Assembly: GCA_963920705.1 (NCBI GenBank)
Contig: OY987238.1
Span: 14,068,183 to 14,132,182 of the forward strand
DNA length: 64,000 bases
Reading direction: 5' to 3'
DNA from: Odiellus spinosus
Taxonomy: Eukaryota; Arthropoda; Arachnida; Opiliones; Phalangiidae
Made by a program: the position numbers and the translations under genes
The notes under the pieces: generated by a model
Seen by the model: the letters and a program-made list of their open reading frames with translations, nothing else
Databases searched by the model: none
What the model was told of the DNA's origin: nothing
Shown here: piece after piece, positions 53,619 to 64,000 of the stretch
Numbering within the stretch: the stretch's first letter is position 1
How the letters are laid out: each line of letters begins with the position of its first letter

Positions 53619-54715
53619 ATTGGCTTAAATTTTGGTTCCTTTTCTGATATTAGGTTAAATTTTATGACCTTCTAGATATTATTTTACCTGAAACTTTGCC
53701 TTTGTAATTATTTTTTAATAGAATCTGCGCTTCAAATTATGAACAGTTTTTAGGCTAATTTTATAGCTTAATTTAGATTCGAATTTCACCAATGTATTAA
53801 TCGCGCTTAAGTCTATAACAGTGCTCTATCGTTTTTCTTAAAATTGATTTTTACTAAAATTAATCTATTTTAAACTAAGCCTAGTTCTTCAAACTAGATG
53901 TTATTTTTATTTGCACCTATCGAAGAGTTAAATTTCTTTTTTTTTTTAGAATCTGAATTTATTTATTTGAATACTAGAATTCTTAGTGTTTTAATTGGAA
54001 TTAAATTTCAGTTACGTTAATTTTGTTTTCCCATTTCAAATAATAGAAATTTATTCTTTTTCTAATTTTGTAAATCAAAATCCAAATGTAAAGTTAAGAA
54101 AATGGTTGTGATAGAAAAAAAAAAAAAAAAAAAAAGAAAAATATTTTTGTACCAAATTTAAGTGGTTTTTTTAAATGGAAATATTAAATTAAAATAAAGT
54201 TTTTTGATATAAGTGTAGTTAAAAATATAATTTAAGTTTCCCACACTTCTATTCTTATAACTCCTCCCTAGAGGTAAAGTATACAGCGACCTCCATTGAG
54301 TTTAAATTTAAATTTAAAGACAATGCAATCCACAAATTATTTTCTAACGAATTTTGCTCGTTGGCCGGAAACGAGTATGATATAAAACTTCGCGTGGATC
54401 CTTGTTAAGCCTATTTACCGAGAGATAAGTTCATTTTTACTCGTTTATTAAACAATAAGAGATAAAGATGGGCTTAATTCTCCCTTTATCGCAAGTTTGT
54501 ACATATTCTAGGTCGACACGTACCTCTTTAGACTCAACGACAATGTAAGGGTAAAAAAATTTTGTCACAGGTGTGACTTAATGTAGAGTTAGTCGCGACT
54601 TTCGGGTTCTAGTGAGAAGTGACAAAGGTCTGTAAAACTCCTAATTATAAAAATTGTTTGTAGATTTAATTTAAATTAAGTTATTATTATAATTATAATG
54701 TTTATTTAATTGGAA
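53619..54715 (+). other. T-box 3' UTR and downstream flank
   Basis: AT-rich sequence with an A-run at about 54115-54135 and AATAAA at 54193-54198. No further gene is seen. Confidence 0.45.
54193..54198 (+). promoter_or_regulatory. Candidate poly(A) signal of the T-box gene
   Basis: AATAAA followed by a T-rich stretch, about 895 bp past the stop. The UTR would include MITE family C. Confidence 0.4.
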
Positions 54716-54975
54716 CTAGGCTTAGTTGAAAATAGGCTTAGTTGGATTCATGGAGATCCTGAATTTCTTCGCATTGAAGAGTCAACAACCAATCAAATGG
54801 AATCTAAAGCTCGGCCCTTTGCTCATTGGTTGCTGACCAATTAATGCGAAGTAATTCAGGATCTTCGTGAATAAAACTAAGCCTATTTTCCGGATAAGTT
54901 TTAAATTTATTTCTAATTTAATATTTATAAACTTTTTATCGGTGCGCTATTAGGTTTCATTCTCCCTTTAATTAA
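54716..54975. mobile_element. TTAA MITE family B, 5'-truncated copy
   Basis: It contains the family's inner palindrome (GATTCATGGAGATCCTGAAT and the complement near 54860), then TAAGTTTTAAATTTATTTCT, and closes CATTCTCCCTTTAA. The left end is missing. Confidence 0.75.
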
Positions 54976-55288
54976 GGATATTTCTAAGAAGCGAAAGTTC
55001 TAGCGATGGCTACTAGAGGGCCTCGTACAATTCTTCTGATAAAAATTGAAGAAAACCTCTAGTTCCAACACTCCTATCTCTTTCTCTCTCTCTCTCTCTC
55101 TACAAAAAAATCATATAACAAGTTTATCCCTTTTCCTTAGGTGGTCAAAAAGTGTTTGGAATTCGTCGAGAGTTGGTCGTAATTTCGTCACAAATTCGCG
55201 ACGAAGAATAATTTTCGAATATTTCAATCAAAAAACATTGATGACATTAATTTAAAATAATTAAAATTCGATTAAATAATTAGTCAAA

Positions 55289-55360
55289 ATGACGATTCCA
55301 ACCGATTCAATTTTTCATAAACCACAACTCGCCTTGAAAGATAAATTCAAGCAAAGAGCG
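55289..55360 (+). CDS. Probable first coding exon of an unidentified gene
   Basis: ATG in a CAAAATGA context opens 24 codons (MTIPTDSIFHKPQLALKDKF then KQRA) ending at a strong donor GCG/GTAAGT in phase 0. The upstream 250 bp read like a 5' UTR with a CT run. I found no downstream exon in the remaining 8.6 kb, so the next would lie beyond the window or is too short to spot. The product is not recognised. Confidence 0.45.
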
Positions 55361-56556
55361 GTAAGTTCATCATTTAAATTAAATTTATCTAATTAATGTA
55401 AAGGGTATTTAAATTAAATTTGTATGATTTAAAATTTTAAAAGTTATTTAGAAATTTATCGAACTTTAGCCGAAGAATATTTAAGGTTTTTAAAAACCTT
55501 GAATTTTGAATAAAATTAATTTTTGTACTAAGCAAGTTTATTTAAATTTAATTTGATATTTTAAATATTATAAATTTTTCGTCTAAGTACTTTATATTTT
55601 TAAGTTAAATATATAATTAAATCTAAATTAATCGTATTTAAACACGCATTAATTTCAAGTGATATTTTAAATTTTATTAAATATTTAATTTCAGTTAAAA
55701 CTTTTATTACTAATTATTTTATACTATTAATTAAAATTATATTTAAAGACTCGTTAAATTTAAGTGATATGTCAAAATTATATTAAATATTTAATTTCAG
55801 TTAAAACTTAATTTAATTAAATTAAAATTTCTGGAATTTTATAAGAATTTCCCTAAATAATGTATTCTTTCCCAACTTGTTAAAAACGGTCTGAAACGGT
55901 AACACGCACGCGCGAATGAAAAAGATTTACATATTTGCATCCTTAAAAGTGCCTAAATTTTGCATTATATAACCCTATTTAAAACGAACGATTTAGTCCC
56001 ATTAAACTATGCAAAGCAGTTATTCCGTTCTACAGATCATTTTTAAAGTGGCTTTAGTAGATAATTCATTTTCAAGGGACTTGTAATAAGAAGTAACTTC
56101 ATATAGACCATATCGAGATTCAACGCGATCGAACTTAAAATTATGTAATAATAACGAGTAAGATTACTATATCGCAAGCCTGTAGAAGCGAACATTATAA
56201 CGGATCATTCAAAATGGTCTAGATGATCAAGGGGTCTAGGAAAGTGGGAGGGAATGAAATATATATAAAATAATTCTTCTATCTTGTTAAAAAACTAATT
56301 TGCACGATCGTATGATAATGGTAGAAGGTTGAACGTCAGCTTTTGATTGAACAAGGTCATCTAATAGTCGCTACTATATCGCTTCAAAACTAATAGATTT
56401 CGAGTTTCCACATCGGCGGCTTCGAAAATTTAAAGGGCTGATGAAACACTAATATCTACAAAGTTTTAAAGTATACCTATCACTAATTTTTCATGGAAAT
56501 TGAGTAATATTTTCGTGCAGATCGTTAATTAATAGTATACAGCTTCAATTTACCTA
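55361..56556 (+). other. Presumed intron, AT-rich
   Basis: Very AT-rich DNA with repeated TTAAATTTAA-like words following the donor at 55361. I see no exon. Confidence 0.4.
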
Positions 56557-56998
56557 TAAAGGGAGGATGCAACCTAAAAACAAGTGATTTTTTATCGATT
56601 CCTTATTGTTTAAATAGGCCTAATCCACTATTTAAAAAATTTACGAACAAATATTAAACTAGAAATAAATTTAAAACTTACCCTGAAAATAAGCTTAGTG
56701 GGATTCATGGAGCTCCTGATTTCCTCGCGTGTAAGGTCTAGCGACCAATCGCGCGCGACGTAAGTCTCGTGGAGATCTCGCGCGAACGACGGGCCTTCGC
56801 TCATTGGTCGCTAGACCTTACACGGACGCGATTCAGGGTCTCCACGAATCCCGCTAAGCCTATTTTCAGGGTAAGTTTTAAATTTATTTCTAGTTTAATA
56901 TTTGTATTGTAAACTTTTTATCGGTGGATTAGGTCTATTTAAACGATAAGGAATCGATAAAAAAAATCACATGTAATTAGGTTGCATTCTCCCTTTAA
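56557..56998. mobile_element. TTAA MITE family B, full-length copy
   Basis: It starts ATAAAGGGAGGATGCAACCT and closes AGGTTGCATTCTCCCTTTAA, with long subterminal inverted arms (ATCGATTCCTTATCGTTTAA and complement). A central palindrome around the GGTCTAGCGACCAAT and ATTGGTCGCTAGACC pair folds the whole 442 bp. It has no coding capacity. TTAA at the ends suggests a piggyBac- or Kolobok-type origin. Confidence 0.85.
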
Positions 56999-57480
56999 GA
57001 GAACGTTTTAAATTCAAAACATATTTTCTAGCCTTTTCTTTCCCCTTTCTCTCGTTTGCCCTTGTAAAAGAAGATGACGGAAGCATTTTAGGCCTAATAA
57101 TGGGGCAAGGAAAAATAATACACAGCGAGTGGTTTGGAATTTGGCGCCATCATGGCTCACACCCCCAGGGAATATTAACTAGTTAAATCGCAACTCTTTA
57201 AAAACGCCTTCTACAAAATTGGATTTTTTTTAATTAGATTTTAATTAGTGATACGAGGTCTGGGTTACTAATAGAAATCCCTCCAATTATAATTAACACG
57301 AAAAAAAATTAATAATTGAAATTTAACGGTAAGGATCGTTAAAAAAGATTCATAGAAATTTTTGAAACAAAGATTATAAAACAAAAATTGTTATAAAATA
57401 ATTTAAAAGTTATCTCGAAATAAATTTAGAATTCGCGCCAAATTTTTTTTAAGCCTACATAAATAAAATTTGCATATGGC

Positions 57481-57723
57481 TCAGGTCCAAAAAAGCGAAA
57501 TTCTTTCAATACTAGCTTCAACAATATTCGTTTCATTGTAAGGTTTCAATAGGTACAAACTTAGACTAGCTTTGTTTCTAATAAACGGATGATAAAGATA
57601 ACGGTTTAAGTACCTTTTTAAGTATTGAAAATTTAAATTGAATATCCCATAGCTGCCACTACATAGAAGTGACGTTAAACCCTTTAACAAGTAATTTAAA
57701 TATAAATCATTCTTAAAAGTCAT
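57481..57723 (-). CDS. Hypothetical 80-residue ORF
   Basis: A real ATG at 57723 opens 80 codons in DNA where stops are frequent. An acceptor-like AAACAG lies two bases before the ATG, so it could be an exon. The product (LTSLLCSGSYGIFNLNFQYL) is unrecognised. No donor or partner exon was found, and chance is likely. Confidence 0.18.
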   Translation of the reverse strand: MTFKNDLYLNYLLKGLTSLLCSGSYGIFNLNFQYLKRYLNRYLYHPFIRNKASLSLYLLKPYNETNIVEASIERISLFWT

Positions 57724-58699
57724 AACTGTTTAAGTTACGGCGGAGTAATATCCTATGTTTAACTCAAAGAAATATTAGTACACCATTATTTCAATAATGA
57801 CACGAAGTTCATTAAGAATGAAGTGTTAATAAGCTTTTATAATAATTTAACCACGTGGTTTTGAAGATAAACAATATTATACGCGTTTTAGGGCTGGTTT
57901 TCTACCTAACCAATGAAATGTCTAATCTAAAACCACACCTTTTGTTGAACGTATGTTTTTCGTGCCAAGGTTATTTCTATACTTAAGTTTTGTTAAATTA
58001 ACCACGTGTTGTTATTTAACAAAGGCGAGCGAGTGATAATATCAAAGTTTTAGTTCGTTAATTAAATTACACGATTAATTTTAATAAAGATTAATTTTAA
58101 ATCATAGATAATTAAACAATATTTTCCTTAAATATTAATTTCAATATTTAATTATTAAATAAATTTAAATATTTTAAGATTATTGAAATTTAAGGAAAAT
58201 AATTCTAAATATGATTAAAATTAAATTAAAATTTAGAAGCTAAAAGTTATCTAATTATTAAAACTAATTAATAATTAACCATTGAATTAAGTTGTTAATT
58301 AAATAAATTATAGTTTGTGAATGAATTAAATTTAAAATTAACTATAGTAATTTAAAAATAAGTAAAATAAAAATAAACATTGGAAAATAAAGTTATTAAT
58401 TAGTTTAAATTTAAATATAAATTTTTTTAAAATTAAGTATCTTTCTAACGCGTCAACCCAGAGGTATAAAATTTTGAATATATCATTTTAATAGCGTGAT
58501 ACAATTAAAAATATAATCGTTAATTAGCCTAGCTCATTTCGAAATAATCACTTCTTCCCAATTGAACATCACTTAACACACCCATTTTATTTTAAATCGT
58601 CTATTTAATTCAGTTAGGCGCCTGGGGGAAATTTTTGCATATTATTTTTTAGCTTCTCGAGCTATAGAGTTGCGCAATAACTCGACACATAGTTTAGGA

Positions 58700-58984
58700 A
58701 TGGTTAAAAAAAATTGTTTCGGGACATTCCGACGCCATTCTGTAAAAAGAGATTTCAAATGGCCTTGTATGAAGATTTTTCTTTTTTTAAAAAAATATGA
58801 CCTTTCGTTATTTCGTTCTTTAAGCCGCGATCAGTTGATCGTGTTAATACAGAACCAAATTATATTGAGTAACAAGATAAGGACGCCTTTGATAATACCC
58901 AACCCTTATCTATCAAAATTTTCAAAAAGACGGAAAATAATTTTATATAAGAAGATGAAACAAAATTTTAATAATTTAATGTAG
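58700..58984 (+). CDS. Hypothetical 94-residue basic ORF
   Basis: The first ATG is at 58700 and the frame is open from about 58652, just after a TTTTAG that could be an acceptor. The product is basic (FRRHSVKRDFKWPC, LSRDQLIVLIQNQ). It does not join in phase to the exon at 55289 without an immediate stop. It is unrecognised, either an isolated small gene or chance. Confidence 0.22.
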   Translation: MVKKNCFGTFRRHSVKRDFKWPCMKIFLFLKKYDLSLFRSLSRDQLIVLIQNQIILSNKIRTPLIIPNPYLSKFSKRRKIILYKKMKQNFNNLM

Positions 58985-59062
58985 AAATTAAAGTAAGGTT
59001 CCTTCCTCGTAAACTAACAACAATTAACTTTATTAAATAGTTCAGCTTTTATCAATTTTATA

Positions 59063-59549
59063 TTAAAGGGAGAATGAAACCTAAAAAGTGATATTTTTTA
59101 TAGCTTCCTTATCGTTTAAACAGTTCTAATCCAAGAGCAATAATAAATATCAATGTAGATGAAACCCTCCTTTGAAGTCTATTACTCCCTGGTCTTGTCT
59201 ACCCCTCTCTGTATGGGTTAGTTTCAAAAAGCGCGATTCGTACGCCTCCTAACGGTAGATATTTTCGGTGCGGGAGTTCGTCGAGCGAATATCTCTAGCA
59301 GCCTCGGAGTTCGTCCAAAAAACGTCGTCGTTTGTGGAGAGAGAGAGAATTTCCAATTTTCCGTAGACAGGGGGGTATGAAGTAGGACCCCTCCGATCTC
59401 GTAAAATTGGGAATTTTACCCAGACAGAGAGTAGTAGACTTCAAAGGAGGGTTTCATCGGCTTCTGTAAATTTGTAATTTGTTTTACTGTTGGATTAAGG
59501 TTAATTAAACGATAAGGAATTCACGTATGAGAATGCACTATCCCTTTAA
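59063..59549. mobile_element. TTAA MITE family B copy interrupted by MITE family A
   Basis: The left part starts TTAAAGGGAGAATGAAACCT (59063) and breaks at 59150. The right part resumes at 59467 and closes near TATCCCTTTAA (59549). Between them sits a 316-bp family A element. The central palindrome of family B is absent from this copy. Confidence 0.85.
59151..59466. mobile_element. MITE family A, copy 3, nested and inverted
   Basis: Its internal sequence runs in the opposite orientation to the other copies, with a slightly damaged left end (CAATGTAGATGAAACCC) and right end GGCTTCTG. The flanks TAAATAT and TAAATTT look like a decayed 7-bp duplication. Confidence 0.88.
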
Positions 59550-60106
59550 AATGATAGGGTTATATAGCTCATCTATGAATAAAGCAATTTTTATATTTTA
59601 CCACCCGCGTGCGCGATAAAAAAGAGATTAGACAAAATTTATTGATTTTGAAAATTTCATTTTTTAAGCTGAGTTTTGTAAGATAATATGGAAAAGATAT
59701 CAACCTCATTTGGTGTAAAAAATTCTGTAACTGTAACGTAGTTTTAAGAGTGCTTAGGCTTGTATGAAATCAATTCCTCTACATTCTCTATCGGCCTTGA
59801 AAAAAATAACCAAACCTTATCGACGTTATCAGGAATGAAAAGTTATTACACAATTATTATCAAGGCGAACTTATAGGAGCCATAATTCTTGTATTACCGA
59901 ATTTCAAGAGATGCTTGCGAAGACTATTTTTATTCCTATTAGATTTAATATCGCGTATTAGTCCGCGAAAACTCTTCTCTAATAGAATTTTATAATTGGT
60001 TTATTTTAATAATGTGTAAAAATTAACTAACAGACGTTTATTTTAGTCTAAAGGTTAAAGGGAATCTTGGATTTATTTATTTTCGGAGTCATTATGTTAA
60101 TTAAAT
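59550..60106. other. Intergenic, nothing recognised
   Basis: AT-rich DNA between MITE copies. I see no gene. Confidence 0.4.
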
Positions 60107-60444
60107 CAGAAGTAGATGAAACCCTCCTTTGAAGTCTACTACTCTAATGTTCGATATAGCGCTCCTCTCTGTATGGGTAAAATTCACAATTTTACGAGTT
60201 AGAAGGGGTCCTATTTCATACCCCCCTGTCTACGGAAAATTGGAAATTCTCTCTCTCCACAAACGACGACGTTTTTTGGACGAACTCCGAGGCTGCTAGA
60301 GATATTCGCTCGACGAACTCCCGCTCCGAAAATATCTACCGTTAGGAGGCGTACGAATCGCGCTTTTTGAAACTAACCCATACAGAGAGGGGTAGACGAG
60401 ACCAGGGAGTAATAGACTTCAAAGGAGGGTTTCATCGGCTTCTG
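60107..60444. mobile_element. MITE family A, copy 4
   Basis: 338 bp, ends CAGAAGTAGATGAAACCCTC and GGCTTCTG. The flanks ATTAAAT and ATTATAT agree at six of seven positions. Confidence 0.92.
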
Positions 60445-61126
60445 ATTATATTAATTTCTTGGTAAAATTTGAAGAAAAAAGATATATATAATCTGGCCAA
60501 TCATATAATTTTAGACTTTAACAGCGCTTGTAATGTCCTAACTTTAAAATAATACGCCAGATTTCGATGCCTAAGATTTTAATTATTTTTCGCATCGAAA
60601 ATCGATTGATGAAGAGTTTTAAGTTCCAAATAAAATTACCGCTAATTTAGAAGAATATTTATCGCTGCAAAATAGACTTCGTGGAAATTATTGCCACGAA
60701 AAAAAAATGATGAAAGTTCTCCTATCTGACAACCACATCTATCACGATATGAAACATCACACCCATTTGGCCCGGGGATCGAAACTTAGAAATAGACAAA
60801 CATATTTTGAAGTCTATTAACTGATGATGTAACCAGTACGCAATAGGGCAGTAAATGGATCAGAAAATTCAACACTCGCTAAGATATGGTCATCCTACAT
60901 ACAATACATCAAACAAATGGTAGAAATTTGATACTAACTAACCTCGAAACCTTCTGAAAACTTGACGTGGTTTTCAGTTTGAAAGAATTATATGATCAAG
61001 TGTTTGTTTCAAATGTCTCTCTCGCAAAAAGGATCGTTGAAAAAGGGTTAAAACCCTATATATGTAGGGTTTAGTTACATTCAAGTATCAAATATCCAAA
61101 GACATTATAACGTTTTACATTTACAG
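60445..61126. other. Intergenic, nothing recognised
   Basis: AT-rich DNA between MITE copies 4 and 5 with no convincing exon. Confidence 0.4.
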
Positions 61127-61464
61127 CAGAAGCCGATGAAACCCTCCTTTGAAGTCTACTACTCTAATGTTCCATATAGCGCTCCTCTCTGTATGGGTAA
61201 AATTCACAATTTTACGAGATCGGAGGGGTCCTACTTCATACCCCCCTGTCTACGGAAAATTGGAAATTCTCTCTCTCCACAAACGACGACGTTTTTTGGA
61301 CGAACTCCGAGGCTGCTAGAGATATTCGCTCGACGAACTCCCGCTCCGAAAATATCTACCGTTAGGAGGCGTACGAATCGCGCTTTTTGAAACTAACCCA
61401 TACAGAGAGGGGTAGACAAGACCCGGGAGTAATAGACTTCAAAGGAGGGTTTCATCGGCTTCTG
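61127..61464. mobile_element. MITE family A, copy 5
   Basis: 338 bp, ends CAGAAGCCGATGAAACCCTC and GGCTTCTG. It is flanked by a perfect 8-bp duplication ATTTACAG (61119-61126 and 61465-61472). Short open frames in it are copies of the element, not a gene. Confidence 0.93.
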
Positions 61465-62057
61465 ATTTACAGCTAGAGTAAAACTACAAGCAAAAGTCTA
61501 TAAAAGTAAACAACCCCCGAGATATTGGGTAGAGTAGGGCTTTCTGGACAACCTCAGGGCCCCCAAGTATGCTATATATCACGCGTAACCTACCGCTTAA
61601 ATCTAGAATGATGGTTAAAATACTACAGTTCCATATAACTAATGAAAAATGAGATTATATAAGAGAATACAGCTGTTCATCTTCACGCAGACTCCTACCA
61701 GCCCGGTTAATTTATTATAAAGTTAAACCAATAACTCGTTAGATAGAACAAAGCAATGTATTCAATTTAAACAAAAACAGTAGCTATTTATAGCATTATA
61801 TATATTATCATAGGACTTTGTTTTATGGGGTTATTGATTCCTGACTACTCGATCTCCGTCTTACAATATGACATTCATAAATTATTAACAAAATTGTCGG
61901 TGAAATTCAACGAACTTTGTAAATATAACCAAGATCAATTGCCCATAATGCTATAATCTGACGCGTAATCATACATAATGTTTAAACTCATTGAAAAGAA
62001 AGTAGGACTTCCCAAGTCCTTTTAAAGAGTACGTGTTCGTTATTCAAAGTGATTGTC

Positions 62058-62344
62058 TTAAAAGAGATAATGAAACAATTTCAACAACAATATCTAGCAT
62101 GGATTCCAATTTTGTCAATTTCAACGTTTTTGATTGGTGTACGAGCCTATAATTTCGATTACACTAAAGTTATCGCGTAATAGTGTACGTTTTAGCATTA
62201 TCAAAGGCTGTGATTGGTTAAGGACGCGTGATGCGAATTGATTTTAAATTACCTTTGATTCCAAATACAATTTGGTTAAACGAATGAATAATTAATTTTT
62301 AATCGATAAAAACTAAGATATTTTTCGTTTCATTATCCCTTTAA
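62058..62344. mobile_element. Probable TTAA-ended MITE, related to family B
   Basis: It starts TTAAAAGAGATAATGAAAC and closes GTTTCATTATCCCTTTAA, an imperfect 18-bp inverted pair with TTAA at both ends. The interior does not match the other family B copies closely. Confidence 0.6.
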
Positions 62345-63772
62345 AAACACAAGGTTTATCAAAAACACACCTCCATAGTTCACACAATCAGGCTCTTAAC
62401 GACATTCAAGGTTAAGTATTTACAATGCTCGACGATATTTGATCAATATATGTTCTTTAAAAAGCGTAGAAAATATTCTCAGACTTTCACGTGGGATGAG
62501 AAACATGGCACCTGTTTATATTACATAATTTAGTAGTTATTTAATATTTATGAAGCCTATTTTATTTAGGCCTACTAGCAATGTTTTCTAAAACTCGGTG
62601 TAAATTTACCATTAAAGATGCGGAAGGGCTCATTTTGTAGATTAAGAATGGGGCTATTCGAGGAATACAGGTTCAACTCTCTATGAAAAGATACGACCCT
62701 AATTAGCCAACCACGATAATTAACCTAATTAGACCGTTTTAATTAGAATACTTAAGCTTAATTATTGTACTTATGGTCATATTAAATATAACTCAACTTA
62801 AAGAATTAATAAATAGCTATTTAATAAACTTACGAAAGTTTTGATGAGGAGTTGGGTATCACGCAAAATGCGTCCCAATTACCATCTTCGAGGTCATTAA
62901 TTAAATGTTGAAATTAGGTCAATATAGAACTAATATTGAAAAATTAAAAAGGCGTGAAATTTCTCAATATAATCCTTGTTATTTTAACGTAAGAACTTGT
63001 TTTAAGTATCTTCATCGCCGATTAATTTCGGAAAAGATCGTGAGGCTTGTTCGTATTTGTTAGTTCTTAATTCGCACGTTTACCTTGTCCTAAATGTCTA
63101 AAACGTAACCTTATTAGTATTCTAAAGAATATTGCATTCTCCCTTTAAATTTCCAAGTAAATTTTAGCACCGAAATTACCGTAAAATTAAGGAACCAACT
63201 TGATTTTTTGAAAAAATTCAAACTCGAAATAAGTTGGTTTGATTGAAATTATTGCGGGGTATTGGGTTTTGTAAATTCTTATCACAATTACCTTTACATC
63301 TATATCCTTCGAGCTACGAATGACCCTGAGAAAGGTCATTAATTGAGTGAAATCGGTTAAATTCAACTCCAAAAAAAGTTTGTTCACTGATAACAACTAA
63401 ACAGCTCCTTCTTATTCTCTTATCGAAGTGAAAATTAATACTAATTCGGTAGCCCTAATTATATAAGTTTTAAACATCTTAATTAACTCGTAAGATTAAT
63501 AAAAGTGTGGGCTCAAAAGTTATTTAAGTTTCTGAAGTTTTATCGGTAAATAAAATAGATTTAAATTTCTACGTATTTAATTAATGAAGCGGTCTTTAGC
63601 TATTTTCGTTATATAAATGAAAATTTCAAACAGCAAAACTAATATTTTCCAATTTTTTCGGGCTTACCAAAGAATTTTTGGAAATTTTAAACGTGATAAA
63701 ACCTAATTAATTTATGATAATTTTGTTCTAAAATAAGAATAGTTAAAAATAAAGCTTTTATTACCTAAAAGA
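62345..63772. other. Intergenic, nothing recognised
   Basis: AT-rich DNA. A solo MITE end (GCATTCTCCCTTTAA) sits near 63133-63148. No exon was found. Confidence 0.4.
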
Positions 63773-64000
63773 GCGAAAAAAAAATGATTTAAAGGGAAAC
63801 TAAAGAGCCTAGCGCGCCTGAATTTATTCATTTGGAACTAAAATTGAGCTGGTGACTTATCGTTAAAGGCTAGGGTTGAATCGTGGCTAAATTCTTAAAG
63901 AGAAACGTCTGAGCTACAAAAATCAGCCTGGTGCAAATTCTAAGCACCATCAAAAAGACCGAAAAAAAAAATAATTTAAAGGGAAACTAAAGAGCCCAGC
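63773..64000 (+). repeat. Start of a direct repeat of about 187 bp, cut by the window end
   Basis: GCGAAAAAAAAATGATTT followed by AAAGGGAAACTAAAGAGCC at about 63773 recurs at 63961-64000 with the same order. The shift is about 187 bp. It may continue as a tandem array beyond the window. Confidence 0.6.

Larger units (their letters stand above)
56999..59062. other. AT-rich DNA with two weak ORFs
   Basis: This region contains only the two short open frames listed separately and extremely AT-rich sequence (58050-58440). Confidence 0.4.

Noticed and set aside
61136-61390. 84-codon ORF
   Set aside because: Also inside a family A MITE copy.

Overview
This window is nuclear DNA from an invertebrate animal. 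Every recognisable gene is split by short GT-AG introns (one looks GC-AG), the DNA is AT-rich, and the gene set is metazoan: antistasin-like repeats, adrenodoxin-type ferredoxin FDX1, the Notch-pathway corepressor CIR1, a secreted trypsin-like protease, a FAM234-type membrane protein and a T-box factor. The ferredoxin C-terminus and protease motifs look protostome, perhaps arthropod, but the sequence alone does not settle the phylum.

Layout. 1-363: 3' end of an antistasin-like gene (+). 978-3987: complete four-exon FDX1 (-), with a DNA transposon in intron 1. 4753-8148: complete ten-exon CIR1 (+), head-to-head with FDX1, with a 30-bp minisatellite in intron 7. 8500-27187: almost 19 kb of tandem repeats. 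An 18-bp unit (GGGGGTGTATTTTTTACA, mixed with a 15-bp unit CCCAATCTCAATTTT) runs in + orientation for 8.3 kb. A 48-bp-unit array of 2.4 kb follows, then the 18/15-bp array again in the opposite orientation for 5.7 kb, then a 19-bp-unit array of 1.7 kb. 27513-29932: complete six-exon secreted serine protease (-), with a 1.6-kb zoned 26/30-bp array upstream of its start. 36365-41258: twelve-exon FAM234-like gene (-). 50123-53299: seven-exon T-box gene (+), nearest Brachyury but divergent. 55289-55360: probable first coding exon of another + gene. From 55361 to the end there is no convincing gene, only several MITE families.

The genes do not form an operon or an obvious pathway. FDX1 (mitochondrial electron transfer) and CIR1 (nuclear corepressor) share a short divergent upstream region. 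The most unusual part is the inverted minisatellite complex. Its unit alternates a G5 run with a perfect 4-bp hairpin, its arms are oppositely oriented and not copies of each other, and a distant relative of the unit built the neighbouring 19-bp array. All coding models were assembled by eye from splice consensus, reading phase and family similarity; no alignment or transcript data were available.
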